Positions 13,486 through 24,710 of a stretch of 32,238 nucleotides of DNA are shown here, piece by piece. The stretch is from NCBI GenBank assembly GCA_934597585.1, contig CAKTSA010000017.1:1-32238 (forward strand), read 5' to 3'. How positions within the stretch are numbered: the stretch's first letter is position 1; the number at the start of each line of letters is the position of its first letter. The position numbers and the translations under genes are program-made. The notes under the pieces were generated by a model, which saw only the letters and a list, made by a program, of their open reading frames with translations, had not been told where the DNA came from and did not search any database. This stretch comes from an uncultured Oscillospiraceae bacterium (lineage in GTDB: Bacteria > Bacillota > Clostridia > Oscillospirales > Oscillospiraceae).

Positions 13486-15354
13486 ATGAAAGCACTGATG
13501 GAAAAACTGGAGGGGCTGCTGGAGCTGGGCGGCATCAAAAAGGATATCACGCTGCTGGTGATCTCCGGCATCGCGGTGGTCTGCAGTCTGCTGAAATGGC
13601 AGCCCTTCTCCTTTGATATGGCGTGGGTGGCCATTATCCTGTGCGGCCTGCCCATTGTGCTGGAGGCCATCATCGGTCTGGTGACGGCCTTTGACATCAA
13701 GGCGGACGTGCTGGTGTCGCTGGCGCTGATCGCGTCGGTGTGCATTGGGGAGGACTTCGCCGCCGGCGAGGTGGCCTTCATCATGCAGCTGGGCGGACTG
13801 CTGGAGGAGCTGACGGTGGCCAAGGCCCGGGCCGGCATCGAGAAGCTGGTGCATCTGACGCCCCGCACCGCCCGCGTGCTGCGTGACGGCGGGGAGGAGG
13901 TCATCCCTGCCGAGCAGGTCCGGGTAGGGGACCGCATCCGGGTGCTGCCCGGCGAGGCGGTGCCGGTGGACGGCGTGATCACGGCGGGACAGACCTCTAT
14001 CGACCAGGCGGTGATGACCGGCGAATCCCTGCCGGTGGACAAGACGGTGGGCGACGAGGTGTCCAGCGGCACGGTGAACCAGTTCGGCGCCTTTGAGATG
14101 AACGCCACCCGTGTGGGTGAGGACAGCTCCATCCAGCGGATGATCCGGCTGGTGCAGTCCGCCGACGCCGGCAAGGCCAAGATCGTGGGCATCGCCGACC
14201 GGTGGGCTACCTGGATCGTGGTGATCGCCCTGTCCGCCGCCGCGCTGACGTGGCTCATCTCCGGCCAGATCATCCGGGCGGTGACCATCCTGGTGGTGTT
14301 CTGTCCCTGCGCGCTGGTGCTGGCCACGCCCACGGCCATTATGGCGGCCATCGGCAACGCCACGAAGCACGGCTTCCTGGTCCGGGAGGGCGATGCGCTG
14401 GAGCGGCTGGCCAAGGTGAAGGTGGTGGCCTTTGACAAGACCGGTACGCTGACCTATGGCACGCCGGAGTTGACGGCGGTGGTCAGCGCTCTGCCGGAGC
14501 TGGAGGAGGCGGAGCTGTACCGCCTGGCGGCCTGCGCCGAGCAGCTTTCGGAGCATCCGCTGGGCAAGGCCATCGTCCGGGGCTGCAGGAAGACCGGCGC
14601 CGCATTGACCGCGGCGGAGGATTTTGAAATGATCCCCGGCCGGGGCGTGTGCGCGAAGGTGGAGGGCAAAGCCGTCCTTGCGGGCAATCCGCAGCTGCTG
14701 GAGGAGCAGGGGATTGCCCTGACGGAGGAGGCCGAAGACTATCTGGCCCAAGGCTGCACCGTGACCTATCTGGCGGTGGACGGCGTTTACGCCGGGTATA
14801 TCGCCCTGTCCGACACGCTGCGGCAGGAGAGCGCCGGGACCATCGGCGCCCTGACATCCCTGGGCGTGCAGCCGGTGCTGCTGACCGGCGACCACGAGAA
14901 CGCCGCACGGACCATTGCGGAGAAGCTGCACATCGGGGCCCTGCGGGCCAACTGCCTGCCGGAGGACAAGCTGACGGCCATCGGCGAATATCAGGCGGCG
15001 GGGCAGCCGGTGTGCATGATGGGCGACGGCGTCAACGACGCGCCGGCGCTGAAGAAGGCGGATGTGGGCATCGCTATGGGCGGCGTGGGCAGCGACATCG
15101 CCGTGGACGCGGCGGACATCGCCCTGGTGGACGACGAGGTGAAGGAGCTGCCCCATCTGATCGCCCTGTCCCACCGGATGATGACCACCATCAAGCTGAA
15201 CATGAGCTTTTCCATGCTGCTGAACTTTGTGGCCATCGTGCTGGCCATTATCGGTACGCTGAACCCGGTGGTGGGGGCGCTGGTACATAACGCCGGCTCC
15301 GTGCTGGTCATCACCAACTCGGCGTTTCTGCTGAACTGGAAAAAGAGATCATAA
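13486..15354 (+). CDS. P1B-type heavy-metal-translocating ATPase without HMA domain
   Basis: The 622-residue membrane pump carries all P-type ATPase signatures: TGES (178-181), the metal-site CPC at 273-275, phosphorylated aspartate in DKTGT (D317), SEHPLGKAIV with the P1B-specific His-Pro, and the hinge GDGVNDAPAL. It should export a metal ion from the cytoplasm using ATP. There is no N-terminal metal-binding CxxC domain. The CPC is followed by ALVLATPTA, near the copper-type sequence, but the last helix reads HNAGSV....NSA, not the MxxSS of Cu(I) pumps, nor the D-G motif of Zn/Cd pumps. Specificity is therefore open. The CsoR-like operator pair leans to copper or a related metal. The ATG at 13486 gives a normal N-terminus, although its ribosome site (AGAGAAG) is modest. 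A micropeptide gene follows. Confidence 0.92.
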   Translation: MKALMEKLEGLLELGGIKKDITLLVISGIAVVCSLLKWQPFSFDMAWVAIILCGLPIVLEAIIGLVTAFDIKADVLVSLALIASVCIGEDFAAGEVAFIMQLGGLLEELTVAKARAGIEKLVHLTPRTARVLRDGGEEVIPAEQVRVGDRIRVLPGEAVPVDGVITAGQTSIDQAVMTGESLPVDKTVGDEVSSGTVNQFGAFEMNATRVGEDSSIQRMIRLVQSADAGKAKIVGIADRWATWIVVIALSAAALTWLISGQIIRAVTILVVFCPCALVLATPTAIMAAIGNATKHGFLVREGDALERLAKVKVVAFDKTGTLTYGTPELTAVVSALPELEEAELYRLAACAEQLSEHPLGKAIVRGCRKTGAALTAAEDFEMIPGRGVCAKVEGKAVLAGNPQLLEEQGIALTEEAEDYLAQGCTVTYLAVDGVYAGYIALSDTLRQESAGTIGALTSLGVQPVLLTGDHENAARTIAEKLHIGALRANCLPEDKLTAIGEYQAAGQPVCMMGDGVNDAPALKKADVGIAMGGVGSDIAVDAADIALVDDEVKELPHLIALSHRMMTTIKLNMSFSMLLNFVAIVLAIIGTLNPVVGALVHNAGSVLVITNSAFLLNWKKRS

Positions 15355-15376
15355 ATAGAAAAGGGAGGAAAATCAA

Positions 15377-15547
15377 ATGATCATCAAAATCATCGCCATC
15401 GTTATCGGTGTGCTGATCCTGGGGGCGGGACTGTACTACCTGTCCAAGGAGAAGCACGACCCGGAGTCCCGGAAGATCTACGGCGTGGTCAGCGCCGTGG
15501 GCGCGGTGATCGCCATCGTGGCGGCGGTACTGCTGCTGGTGCAGTAA
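15377..15547 (+). CDS. 56-aa two-helix membrane micropeptide downstream of metal ATPase
   Basis: Reading from ATG 15377 to TAA 15547 gives a 56-residue protein. Helix 1 spans about residues 2-22 (Ile-rich), a charged loop SKEKHDPESRK follows, and helix 2 spans about 35-55, ending in Gln. A GGGAGG site lies at 15363-15368, and the gene starts 22 nt after the ATPase stop, within the same terminator-bounded unit. The loop holds one His and several acids but no cysteine, so classical metal chaperoning is unlikely. Small hydrophobic proteins sometimes associate with P-type ATPases (KdpF, sarcolipin-like regulators); such a role here is only inferred from position and topology. Family not recognised. 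Confidence 0.8.
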   Translation: MIIKIIAIVIGVLILGAGLYYLSKEKHDPESRKIYGVVSAVGAVIAIVAAVLLLVQ

Positions 15548-15560
15548 GCGCATGCACAGG

Positions 15561-15594
15561 AAAAAGCTGTGGCCCTCATGGGCCACAGCTTTTT
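15561..15594. terminator. Bidirectional terminator after the first metal ATPase unit
   Basis: A perfect 15-bp stem AAAAAGCTGTGGCCC/GGGCCACAGCTTTTT with loop TCAT. Both flanks carry the A/T tracts needed to end transcription from the ATPase unit and from the converging Dabb gene. Confidence 0.94.
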
Positions 15595-15630
15595 CGGTAA
15601 AAAGGAGAGAGTTATGAGGAGAGCACTGCT

Positions 15631-15927
15631 TCAGCAGGCTTCTTTTTCATCAAAGGAGACGGCGTTCAGGACGTAATCCTTCATCTCGGCCATAAAGGCC
15701 TGGAGCCTGGGGTCCTGCAGATAGTCGCTGATGTATTCCGGGCCGTCCAGATGGGCGATGATCATGATATCCGCGTTGGAGCCCCTTGTGGTTTCGGCAC
15801 GGCACACCTGAGTATCGTGCAGGAAGGGCAGTGCCAGCTCCATCTCTGCGTAGACCTTGCGGCAGCGGAAGAAGATGCTGGTGACGTCGGCGTCTTTTGT
15901 CAGTTTCAAGAGCGTGTAGTGTACCAT
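15631..15927 (-). CDS. Dabb (stress-responsive A/B barrel) domain protein
   Basis: The 98-residue protein has the pattern of a single Dabb domain. A first strand MVHYTLLKL carries an early His, then a helix and a Thr/Arg segment, a second strand ADIMIIAHLDG, and the family-typical helix with YLQDPRLQAFM. Dabb proteins are small dimeric ferredoxin-like barrels. Most have no assigned reaction; some act as cyclases or are stress-induced. The ATG at 15927 follows GGAGG by 8 nt; upstream in-frame codons are in the leader. It is a single gene with its own near-consensus promoter. The two Cys residues, at positions 43 and 98, are not in a motif. Confidence 0.8.
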   Translation of the reverse strand: MVHYTLLKLTKDADVTSIFFRCRKVYAEMELALPFLHDTQVCRAETTRGSNADIMIIAHLDGPEYISDYLQDPRLQAFMAEMKDYVLNAVSFDEKEAC

Positions 15928-15958
15928 TCGTAGGACCTCCTTCAAAATTATTGGTCAT

Positions 15959-15987
15959 ACTTTACTGCAGTTTCCGGCGATTGTCAA
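15959..15987 (-). promoter_or_regulatory. Promoter of the Dabb gene
   Basis: On the minus strand a perfect TTGACA (15982-15987), a 17-nt spacer and TAAAGT (15959-15964). The rest of the 15988-16215 gap is AT-rich in its middle and holds the hairpins after the V-ATPase operon; I see no gene in it. Confidence 0.72.
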
Positions 15988-16127
15988 GAGGGTATTTCGG
16001 CGTTTTAGCCAGTTTAGAATGACGGAATTTGTGCAAAAGTTGCAAAAACGGGGCATGTGGCGCTTTCACGGGGAAAAGTGCGAAAGAAATGTGTTTATTT
16101 TTTAACAAAAAAATTTTTGAAAAATTT

Positions 16128-16193
16128 GTCCGCGGGGCACGGTGAGGTGTCCGCGGGATGTGTAAAGCGGCACGCGATGGCGTGCCGCTTTAC
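16128..16193 (-). terminator. Double hairpin region ending the V-ATPase operon
   Basis: Read on the minus strand after the last V-ATPase gene, a perfect 14-bp hairpin (16162-16175 with 16180-16193, loop of 4) is followed by two self-complementary CCGCGG boxes (16151-16156 and 16130-16135) able to pair. After those comes ACAAATTTTT. The first hairpin lacks a T-run, and the second has one. Termination is likely but split over two elements. Confidence 0.65.
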
Positions 16194-16215
16194 CGGTAAA
16201 AAGGGAGGTGATCCG

Positions 16216-16866
16216 CTATTGCTTGTAGTGGTGGGCGTCCTGCAGGACCATGTCCTTGACCTTCATGAGGCGGGTGGTGTTGCCGCGCTCGTTTTCGTCC
16301 AGCTTCATGGAGATATAGCGGATGCTCTGCTGGGTCTGGGGGATCATGACGTATTCCAGGGCGTTGACCCGGCGGCGGGTCTTTTCGATGTCCTGGGCCA
16401 GCAGTTGCATGGTCTTTTCCACCTGGGCCAGCTCCAGCATGTCGGAAAACACCGCCTGCATCTTCTCTAGGGCGGTATCCAGCTCGCCGCTGGTCTGGGC
16501 GAAGCCGTAGGGCAGCAGGGCGTCGTCGCCGCCCTGGGTGTGGAAGGTGTAGACGGGGGTGTTGACGCTCATGATGTTCTTGCTGCCCACCTCCAGGGAG
16601 ACGCTGCGGCGGGGACGCAGCAGCGCCTGCTCCAGCATCTCCGGGCCCATGATGGCGGAGGCCACCGTAAAGGCGGCGTTGGCCTCTTTCAGCCCCTGCT
16701 CCACCTTGGCGCGGAGCTGACGGTTGCGGCGCACCACCTCCATGAACTGCTTCATCAGTTCGTCCCGCTTGTCCTTCAGGAGCTTGTGGCCCCGCTGGGC
16801 GGTTTTGAGACGGCCCTTCAGGCGGGTCAGCTCCATGCGGGTGGGGTTGATGGTCTTTCCGGTCAT
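16216..16866 (-). CDS. atpD: V-type ATP synthase subunit D
   Basis: The 216-residue protein is the central-shaft subunit of the V1 sector, equivalent to gamma in F-type enzymes. Its N-terminus NPTRMELTRLKGRL is the hallmark of the family, followed by a long coiled coil through about residue 80 and another at the C-terminal half (TRRRVNALEYVMIPQ). The shaft couples ATP turnover in the A3B3 ring to rotation of the membrane ring. It starts 4 nt after the B subunit stop, with an AAGGAG site. It is the last gene of the nine-gene operon; E. hirae has two more small genes after it that are not seen here. Length is normal. Confidence 0.95.
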   Translation of the reverse strand: MTGKTINPTRMELTRLKGRLKTAQRGHKLLKDKRDELMKQFMEVVRRNRQLRAKVEQGLKEANAAFTVASAIMGPEMLEQALLRPRRSVSLEVGSKNIMSVNTPVYTFHTQGGDDALLPYGFAQTSGELDTALEKMQAVFSDMLELAQVEKTMQLLAQDIEKTRRRVNALEYVMIPQTQQSIRYISMKLDENERGNTTRLMKVKDMVLQDAHHYKQ

Positions 16867-16870
16867 GGGA

Positions 16871-18244
16871 TCACTCCTTCACCGGGAGATACTTGTCCAG
16901 CATCTCCGGCTTGATGCGCTTGAGCTCGCTTCTGGGCAGCATGCGCAGCAGCTCCCAGCCCAGGTCCAGGGTCTCCTGAATGGAGCGGTTTTCGTCAAAG
17001 CCCTGGGAGACGTAGCGCTTTTCAAACTCGTCGGCGAACTTGGCGTAGAGGAGGTCGGTGGGGCTGAGGGCGGCCTCACCCAGGATAGTCATCAGCTCCT
17101 TGGCCTCCTTGCCGCTGGCGTAGGCGGCGAAGAGCTGGTTCATGGTGGGGGCGTGATCCTCGCGGGTCTTGCCCTCGCCCACGCCCTTGTCCTTCAGGCG
17201 GGACAGGGAGGGCAGAACGTCCACCGGCGGCAGGATGTTCTTGCGGTACAGGTCCCGGGAGAGGATGATCTGCCCCTCGGTGATATAGCCGGTCAGGTCG
17301 GGGATGGGGTGGGTCTTGTCATCCTCGGGCATGGTGAGGATGGGGATCATGGTGATGGAGCCCTTGCAGCCCAGCTTGCGGCCGGCGCGCTCGTACATGG
17401 TGGCCAGGTCGGTATAGAGATAGCCGGGATAGCCGCGGCGGCCGGGGACCTCCTTCTTGGCGGCGGAGACCTCGCGGAGGGCTTCGGCGTAGTTGGTGAT
17501 ATCCGTCAGGATCACCAGCACGTGCATGTCCTTTTCAAAGGCCAGGTATTCGGCGGCGGTCAGGGCCATGCGGGGGGTGGCGATACGCTCGACGGCGGGG
17601 TCGTTGGCCAGGTTGGTGAAGAGCACGGTGCGCTCGATGGCGCCGGTGCGCTTGAATTCCCGGACGAAGAACTCCGACTCCTCAAAGGTGATGCCGATGG
17701 CGGCGAAGACCACGGCGAAGTTGGAGCTGTCGTCCAGCACCTTGGCTTGGCGGGCGATCTGGGCGGCCAGGTTGGCGTGGGGCAGACCGGAGCCGGAGAA
17801 AATGGGCAGCTTCTGGCCGCGGACCAGGGTGTTCAGGCCGTCGATGGTGCTGATGCCGGTTTGAATAAACTCATTGGGATAGTCCCGGGCGGCGGGGTTC
17901 ATGGGCAGGCCGTTGATGTCCTTGTACTCCTCCGCCAGCAGGGCGGGGCCGCCGTCGATGGGCTCGCCCATGCCGTTGAAGACGCGGCCCAGCATGTCGG
18001 GGGACACGCCCAGCTGCAGGGGGTGGCCCAGGAAGCGGATGGTGGAGTCCCGCAGGTTGATGCCGGCGGAGCTGTCAAACAGCTGGACCACGGCACGGTC
18101 GCCGTCCACCTCCAGCACCTTGCAGCGGCGGACCTGACCGTCGTGGAGCTGGATCTCCGCCAGCTCGTCGTAGGTGACGCCCTCCACGTTCTCCACCACC
18201 ATCAGGGGGCCGGAGACCTCGTGTATGGTGCGGTATTCCTTCAT
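16871..18244 (-). CDS. atpB: V-type ATP synthase subunit B (non-catalytic nucleotide-binding)
   Basis: The 457-residue protein is the regulatory B subunit of the A3B3 head. It has the start [17 protein letters not shown], an [19 protein letters not shown] region, and the sequence [11 protein letters not shown] where the catalytic subunit has a P-loop. The later [28 protein letters not shown] and ending KYLP are also typical. It shares nucleotide pockets with A but does not hydrolyse ATP itself. Two overlapping ATGs exist, at 18247 and 18244. The second is 7 nt from GAGG and is preferred. Its first base is the last base of the A subunit stop (TGATG), indicating translational coupling. Confidence 0.96.
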   Translation of the reverse strand: MKEYRTIHEVSGPLMVVENVEGVTYDELAEIQLHDGQVRRCKVLEVDGDRAVVQLFDSSAGINLRDSTIRFLGHPLQLGVSPDMLGRVFNGMGEPIDGGPALLAEEYKDINGLPMNPAARDYPNEFIQTGISTIDGLNTLVRGQKLPIFSGSGLPHANLAAQIARQAKVLDDSSNFAVVFAAIGITFEESEFFVREFKRTGAIERTVLFTNLANDPAVERIATPRMALTAAEYLAFEKDMHVLVILTDITNYAEALREVSAAKKEVPGRRGYPGYLYTDLATMYERAGRKLGCKGSITMIPILTMPEDDKTHPIPDLTGYITEGQIILSRDLYRKNILPPVDVLPSLSRLKDKGVGEGKTREDHAPTMNQLFAAYASGKEAKELMTILGEAALSPTDLLYAKFADEFEKRYVSQGFDENRSIQETLDLGWELLRMLPRSELKRIKPEMLDKYLPVKE

Positions 18245-20016
18245 CATTCTTCCTCACCTGCTTTCTTGATGAGAGCGGCGATCTCCCGCTCCATATCCGT
18301 CTGGACCTGCTGATAGTTGTCGGCGTAGGCGTCCGCGGCGGCGTATTTGGCCCAGCCCAGCTTTTCACGGGCGGGGATGGTATACAGGTCCTCCAGCGCC
18401 ACGTCCTTGGCGATGGCGTCGCGGCACAGGTCCTCGTAGTGGAGGATCAGGGCCATCAGGCGCTTCTGCCGGTCGAAGCTGGAGTAGGAGTCCACGTCCA
18501 TAAAGGCGTTCTGCTGCAGGAAGTCCTCACGCAGCATGCGGGCGATCTCCAGGGTCAGCTGGTCGCGGGGGGACAGAGAGTCCTTGCCCACCAGCTGCAC
18601 GATCTCGTTGAGCTCGTTTTCCTCCTGCAGAAGGTGCATGGCGCGGTTGCGGTTCTTCATGAACTCCGGGCCCAGGTGCTCGTCGAACCAGGGGGAGACG
18701 GCGTCCAGGTACAGGGAATAGGAGTTCAGCCAGTTGATGGCGGGGAAGTGGCGGCGATAGGCCAGGGAGGCGTCCAGGGACCAGAAGACCTTCACGATGC
18801 GCATGGTGGCCTGGGCCACGGGCTCGGAGAGGTCGCCGCCGGGAGGCGACACGGCGCCTACGGCGGTCAGGGAGCCGGTGCGCTGCTGGCTGCCCAGGCA
18901 CTGGACCACGCCGGCACGCTCGTAGAACTGGGCCAGACGGGAGGCCAGGTAGGCGGGGTAGCCCTCCTCGCCGGGCATCTCCTCCAGACGGCCGGACATC
19001 TCGCGGAGGGCCTCGGCCCAGCGGGAGGTGGAGTCGGCGATGACGGCCACGTCGTAGCCCATGTCGCGGAAGTACTCGGCGATGGTGATGCCGGTATAGA
19101 CAGAGGCCTCACGGGCGGCCACGGGCATATCGGAGGTGTTGGCGATGAGGACGGTGCGCTTCATCAGGCTCTCGCCGGTGCGGGGGTCGGTCAGCTCGGG
19201 GAATTCCCGCAGCACGTCGGTCATCTCGTTGCCCCGCTCGCCGCAGCCGATGTAGATGACGATATCCACGTCGGACCACTTGGCCAGCTGGTGCTGCACC
19301 ACCGTCTTGCCGGAGCCGAAGGGGCCGGGGACGGCGGCGGTGCCGCCCTTGGCGATGGGAAACATGGTGTCGATGACACGCTGGCCGGACTGCAGGGGCT
19401 TCTCCGGCGGGAATTTTTTCTGATAGGGACGGCCCACGCGGACGGGCCACTTCTGCACCATGGTCAGCTCACGGCTCTGGCCGTTTGCCAGCCTGACGCG
19501 GGCGATGGGCTGGGTGATGGTATAGGCACCCGGCTCCGCCAACCACTCCACTGTGCCGGACACGCCGTGGGGCACCATGATCTTGTGGAGCACCGATTCC
19601 GTCTCCGGCACGGTGCCCAGCACGTCGCCGGTGACGACGGCGTCGCCCACCTGGGCGGTGGGGGTGAATTGCCACAGCTTTTCCCGGTCCAGCGGCGGCA
19701 CCTGGATGCCGCGGGTGATGTTGGCGCCCACCCGGCGGACGATCTCCTCCAGGGGACGCTGGATGCCGTCATAGATATTCTCGATCAGGCCGGGGCCCAG
19801 CTCCACGCTCAGGGGGGCGCCGGTGGTGGTCACCTCCGCGCCGGGGCCCAGGCCCGAGGTCTCCTCATATACCTGAATGGAGGCCCGGTCGCCGGTCATA
19901 TTCAGGATCTCTCCGATCAGCTGTTGGTCGCCTACGCGCACCACGTCCGCCATGTTGGCGTCCGCCATGCCGTCGGCCACCACCAGCGGGCCGGAGACTT
20001 TGATGATCTTACCCAT
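18244..20016 (-). CDS. atpA: V-type ATP synthase subunit A (catalytic)
   Basis: The 590-residue catalytic subunit hydrolyses or makes ATP in the V1 head. It begins [15 protein letters not shown]. The family-specific bulge domain of the A subunit lies at about 110-190. The Walker A loop GPFGSGKT is at 231-238, the [12 protein letters not shown] segment carries the catalytic glutamate, and Walker B-like [18 protein letters not shown] follows. [11 protein letters not shown] and the aromatic C-terminal region are also normal. Length matches Enterococcus hirae NtpA. The start at 20016 follows AAGGAG at 7-8 nt. It lies 13 nt after the F subunit gene. No unusual residues were seen in the catalytic loops. 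Confidence 0.97.
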   Translation of the reverse strand: MGKIIKVSGPLVVADGMADANMADVVRVGDQQLIGEILNMTGDRASIQVYEETSGLGPGAEVTTTGAPLSVELGPGLIENIYDGIQRPLEEIVRRVGANITRGIQVPPLDREKLWQFTPTAQVGDAVVTGDVLGTVPETESVLHKIMVPHGVSGTVEWLAEPGAYTITQPIARVRLANGQSRELTMVQKWPVRVGRPYQKKFPPEKPLQSGQRVIDTMFPIAKGGTAAVPGPFGSGKTVVQHQLAKWSDVDIVIYIGCGERGNEMTDVLREFPELTDPRTGESLMKRTVLIANTSDMPVAAREASVYTGITIAEYFRDMGYDVAVIADSTSRWAEALREMSGRLEEMPGEEGYPAYLASRLAQFYERAGVVQCLGSQQRTGSLTAVGAVSPPGGDLSEPVAQATMRIVKVFWSLDASLAYRRHFPAINWLNSYSLYLDAVSPWFDEHLGPEFMKNRNRAMHLLQEENELNEIVQLVGKDSLSPRDQLTLEIARMLREDFLQQNAFMDVDSYSSFDRQKRLMALILHYEDLCRDAIAKDVALEDLYTIPAREKLGWAKYAAADAYADNYQQVQTDMEREIAALIKKAGEEE

Positions 20017-20029
20017 TTGTTTGCTCCTT

Positions 20030-20338
20030 TCAGGAAATATCCGCGCCAACGGCGCGTTCCACAGCGGCCTGCAGGGCGTGGCCTGCCAGGCCCAGCGAGC
20101 CGCCCTTGCCGGGGATGAGGATCACGGCGGGCATGACCTCGTCCTTGTAGCGGGCGATCTCCGCCGTCAGGTCCTGGGCCAGCTGCTCGGTGATATAGAT
20201 GACGGCGTACTCCTGCTGGGCCAGGCGGTGCAGGGTCTTGCGGCCCGTCTCGGCGTCATCGCAGAAGAATACGTCCAGGCCCAGCGCACGGAAGCCCAGC
20301 ACGCTGTCCCGGTCGCCCATCACAGCGATCTTATACAT
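20030..20338 (-). CDS. atpF: V-type ATP synthase subunit F
   Basis: This 102-residue protein is the small shaft-associated subunit (NtpG in E. hirae) that binds subunit D. It begins YKIAVMGDRDSVLGFRALGLDVF, the diagnostic family start with a Rossmann-like strand and GD turn. It continues with YAVIYITEQLAQ and PAVILIPGKGGS, as expected. The ATG at 20338 overlaps the end of the C subunit gene by 8 nt, with little ribosome-site sequence, so translation is probably coupled to C. A GTG three codons upstream is possible but adds residues before the conserved start. Confidence 0.94.
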   Translation of the reverse strand: MYKIAVMGDRDSVLGFRALGLDVFFCDDAETGRKTLHRLAQQEYAVIYITEQLAQDLTAEIARYKDEVMPAVILIPGKGGSLGLAGHALQAAVERAVGADIS

Positions 20339-21314
20339 ACAGCTCACGCAGCCTTTCCCGTATGGCGTCTGCCGTCATGCCGGCCATACGTCCCGACATG
20401 ATAATGCGCACGGCGGTCCACTCCGTCTCCTTGGCGGCCAGATAGCCCAGCACCACCTCCACGCCGAAGGGGACGCCGCGGGCCTTTGCCGCCGCCTGCA
20501 TCACGGCGTTGTCGCAGGCGCGCTCGAAGACGGTGAGAGAGCCGCCCTTGACGGCCTCCTCCCCCAGTTCGGCGGCGGCCTGGAAGGCGGTGCCCCGGTA
20601 CAGGGCGGCGGGACCGTTCGCGGCGTGGGTCACCAGGGTGTCCGCGCTGACGCTGCCGCCGTCAAAGAGCACCTGCCGCAGAAAGCCGGGGTCGGCGTGG
20701 AGCCGGGCCGTGCGCACCAGGGAGCGCAGGTTGGCGGCGTCGGTCATGGCCCGGACATAGGTCTGCAGATAGGCGCAGCCGCTCTGCTCCGCCAGCTGGC
20801 GCAGCTGGGCGAAGTAGGCCCGGTCCAGCACACAATCGCTGCGCTGGGCATTGCCGGTCTCCGCCAGCACCGCGGCGGCCTGCTCCGCTGCCGCGGCCAT
20901 TTCGGGGGGCAGGAACTTCCAGTCGCCGCTGTCAGCATATTTCTGGGCCATTTCGGCGGCATCGATGCAGCCGCCGTCCATGAGGAGGCGGTGGCCGCCG
21001 GTGGGGGACTTCAGCAGGGTCTTGATGTTGTGATAGTCGTATTTCAGCCGGAAGACGTCCAGCAGCGCCGGCTCCGGCATGGACTTGGCGATGTCGGTGA
21101 ATACCGCCTCCCGCTGGCGCTTCAGGCTCTCCTGGAGGGACGCCTCGTCCCGGATGGGGTCATAGCCCAGGTCGGAGAGCAGTTGGGTGCAGGCGCTCAG
21201 GTCGGCGGCCTGCAGCAGCTGCTCGGCCCGGGCGGCGGTCAGCAGATGGCGCTCCATGCTGCGGACACGGGAGGAGAGGGCCAGGTAGTCGGTGTCTTTT
21301 CTGTGTTTCGTCAA
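20331..21314 (-). CDS. atpC: V-type ATP synthase subunit C (V0 d-type socket)
   Basis: The 327-residue all-helical protein links the membrane rotor ring to the central shaft (NtpC; related to eukaryotic subunit d). Typical features are the N-terminal DTDYLALSSRVRSMERHLL and three repeats of helical bundles, with FRLKYDYHNIKTLLK in the first. The closing segment VLGYLAAKETEWTAVRIIMSGRMAGM is the most conserved part of the family. The start is TTG at 21314, with a GGGGG stretch 8 nt upstream. The nearest ATG would cut the conserved N-terminus, so TTG is chosen. It sits 14 nt after the E subunit gene and overlaps F by 8 nt. Confidence 0.93.
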   Translation of the reverse strand: MTKHRKDTDYLALSSRVRSMERHLLTAARAEQLLQAADLSACTQLLSDLGYDPIRDEASLQESLKRQREAVFTDIAKSMPEPALLDVFRLKYDYHNIKTLLKSPTGGHRLLMDGGCIDAAEMAQKYADSGDWKFLPPEMAAAAEQAAAVLAETGNAQRSDCVLDRAYFAQLRQLAEQSGCAYLQTYVRAMTDAANLRSLVRTARLHADPGFLRQVLFDGGSVSADTLVTHAANGPAALYRGTAFQAAAELGEEAVKGGSLTVFERACDNAVMQAAAKARGVPFGVEVVLGYLAAKETEWTAVRIIMSGRMAGMTADAIRERLRELYV

Positions 21315-21328
21315 AGGGACGCCCCCTT

Positions 21329-21913
21329 TCAGTCAAACAACAGCCCGGCCACGGCGGAGGACTGGCTCTGCCGCAGCAGGCGCAGCTTTTCGGCGAAGCC
21401 GCAGTTCAGCTCCACCTTGCCCCGGCGCAGGATCAGTCCGCCGCCGGTCTCCCGCGTCTCATCGCTGAGACGGAAGGCGGCGCCGGGCTTCTGGGCGTTG
21501 GCGGCGTCCACCACCGCCTGGCCCACGGCCTGACGGTCGGCGGCGGAGAGGATGAGCTCCTCGTCGCCTGCGCCGTTCTGGGCGGCCAGGGCGGCCAGCA
21601 GGGAAATGTACTGCTGGACGGGCAGCTGCTGCAGCGCCTCGGCGGCCCGGGAGAAGGCCACGTCGATGACCTCCTGCTTGGCGGCCAGCACCCGCTGGCG
21701 GCAGGCCATCTGGCTGCTGCCCTTCAGGTGCTCCAGCCGTTCGGCGTTCTGGGCCTGGCGGCGGGTCTGGGCATCCTGCAGCATGGCGTCCGCCGTGGAC
21801 TGATAGTCGTGGCGGATGGCCTCGGCCTTCCGCTGCGCGTCGGCGGTGATGGCGTCACGCTCGGCCCGGGCGTCGGTCTCCATGCGCTGGAGGATCTTTT
21901 CCATTCCGTTCAT
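21329..21913 (-). CDS. atpE: V-type ATP synthase subunit E (peripheral stalk)
   Basis: The 194-residue protein forms the peripheral stator stalk together with the H/G-type subunit. Residues 1-90 are a highly charged coiled coil rich in Ala, Arg, Glu and Gln. The C-terminal half is a globular alpha/beta domain (EELILSAADRQAVGQ, then ETGGGLILRRGKVELNCGF), whose GG-Gly-Leu-Ile segment is the most conserved part of the family. Start choice is uncertain: a GTG at 21922 and ATGs at 21913 and 21904 are in frame. The ATG at 21913 has GGGGTGG about 7 nt before it. It follows K by 15 nt. Confidence 0.9.
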   Translation of the reverse strand: MNGMEKILQRMETDARAERDAITADAQRKAEAIRHDYQSTADAMLQDAQTRRQAQNAERLEHLKGSSQMACRQRVLAAKQEVIDVAFSRAAEALQQLPVQQYISLLAALAAQNGAGDEELILSAADRQAVGQAVVDAANAQKPGAAFRLSDETRETGGGLILRRGKVELNCGFAEKLRLLRQSQSSAVAGLLFD

Positions 21914-21928
21914 GCGGTCCACCCCGCC

Positions 21929-24365
<2,437 letters not shown>

Positions 24366-24366
24366 A

Positions 24367-24690
24367 CTATTGGCTCACCACCTTTTCCACAAGATAGGCC
24401 ACGGCCTTGTCCATGCGGGCCATGGCGGCGTCGCGCATATGGCCGCACTGCTGCTCCGTCTCCGCCAGCAGCTGCCGGTGGAGGGCGTCGGCCTGGGCGT
24501 CGGCCTGGGCCGCTGCGTCGCGGTCCGCCTGGCGGACCGCCGTCTCGGCCTGGGCCACCAGGGCGCGGCCCTCCTGCTCTGCCTGGTCCAGCAGCGCCTG
24601 GGCGGCCTGCTGGGCCTGGGCCTTTTCCGCTTCCAGACGGTTTTCCGCCGCCTGGAGCTGTTCTATCTTTTCCTGATACAGATCACTCAC
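24367..24690 (-). CDS. atpH: V-type ATP synthase subunit H/G (peripheral stalk coiled coil)
   Basis: The 107-residue protein is almost entirely a charged coiled coil of Ala, Gln, Glu and Arg (residues about 5-85), as expected of the stalk partner of subunit E (NtpF in E. hirae, AhaH in archaea). It is the first gene of the operon, the standard place for this subunit. The start is GTG at 24690 with AGGAAAGG directly before it; an upstream ATG is followed at once by a stop. Low sequence complexity makes the assignment depend partly on position and length, but both fit well. Confidence 0.88.
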   Translation of the reverse strand: MSDLYQEKIEQLQAAENRLEAEKAQAQQAAQALLDQAEQEGRALVAQAETAVRQADRDAAAQADAQADALHRQLLAETEQQCGHMRDAAMARMDKAVAYLVEKVVSQ

Positions 24691-24710
24691 CGCCTTTCCT
24701 TACATGCGCG

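Noticed and set aside
13411..15288. Long minus-strand frame opposite the first metal ATPase
   Set aside because: Antisense shadow. The plus frame has every P-type ATPase motif, and the minus frame is His/Gln/Gly-rich without motifs.
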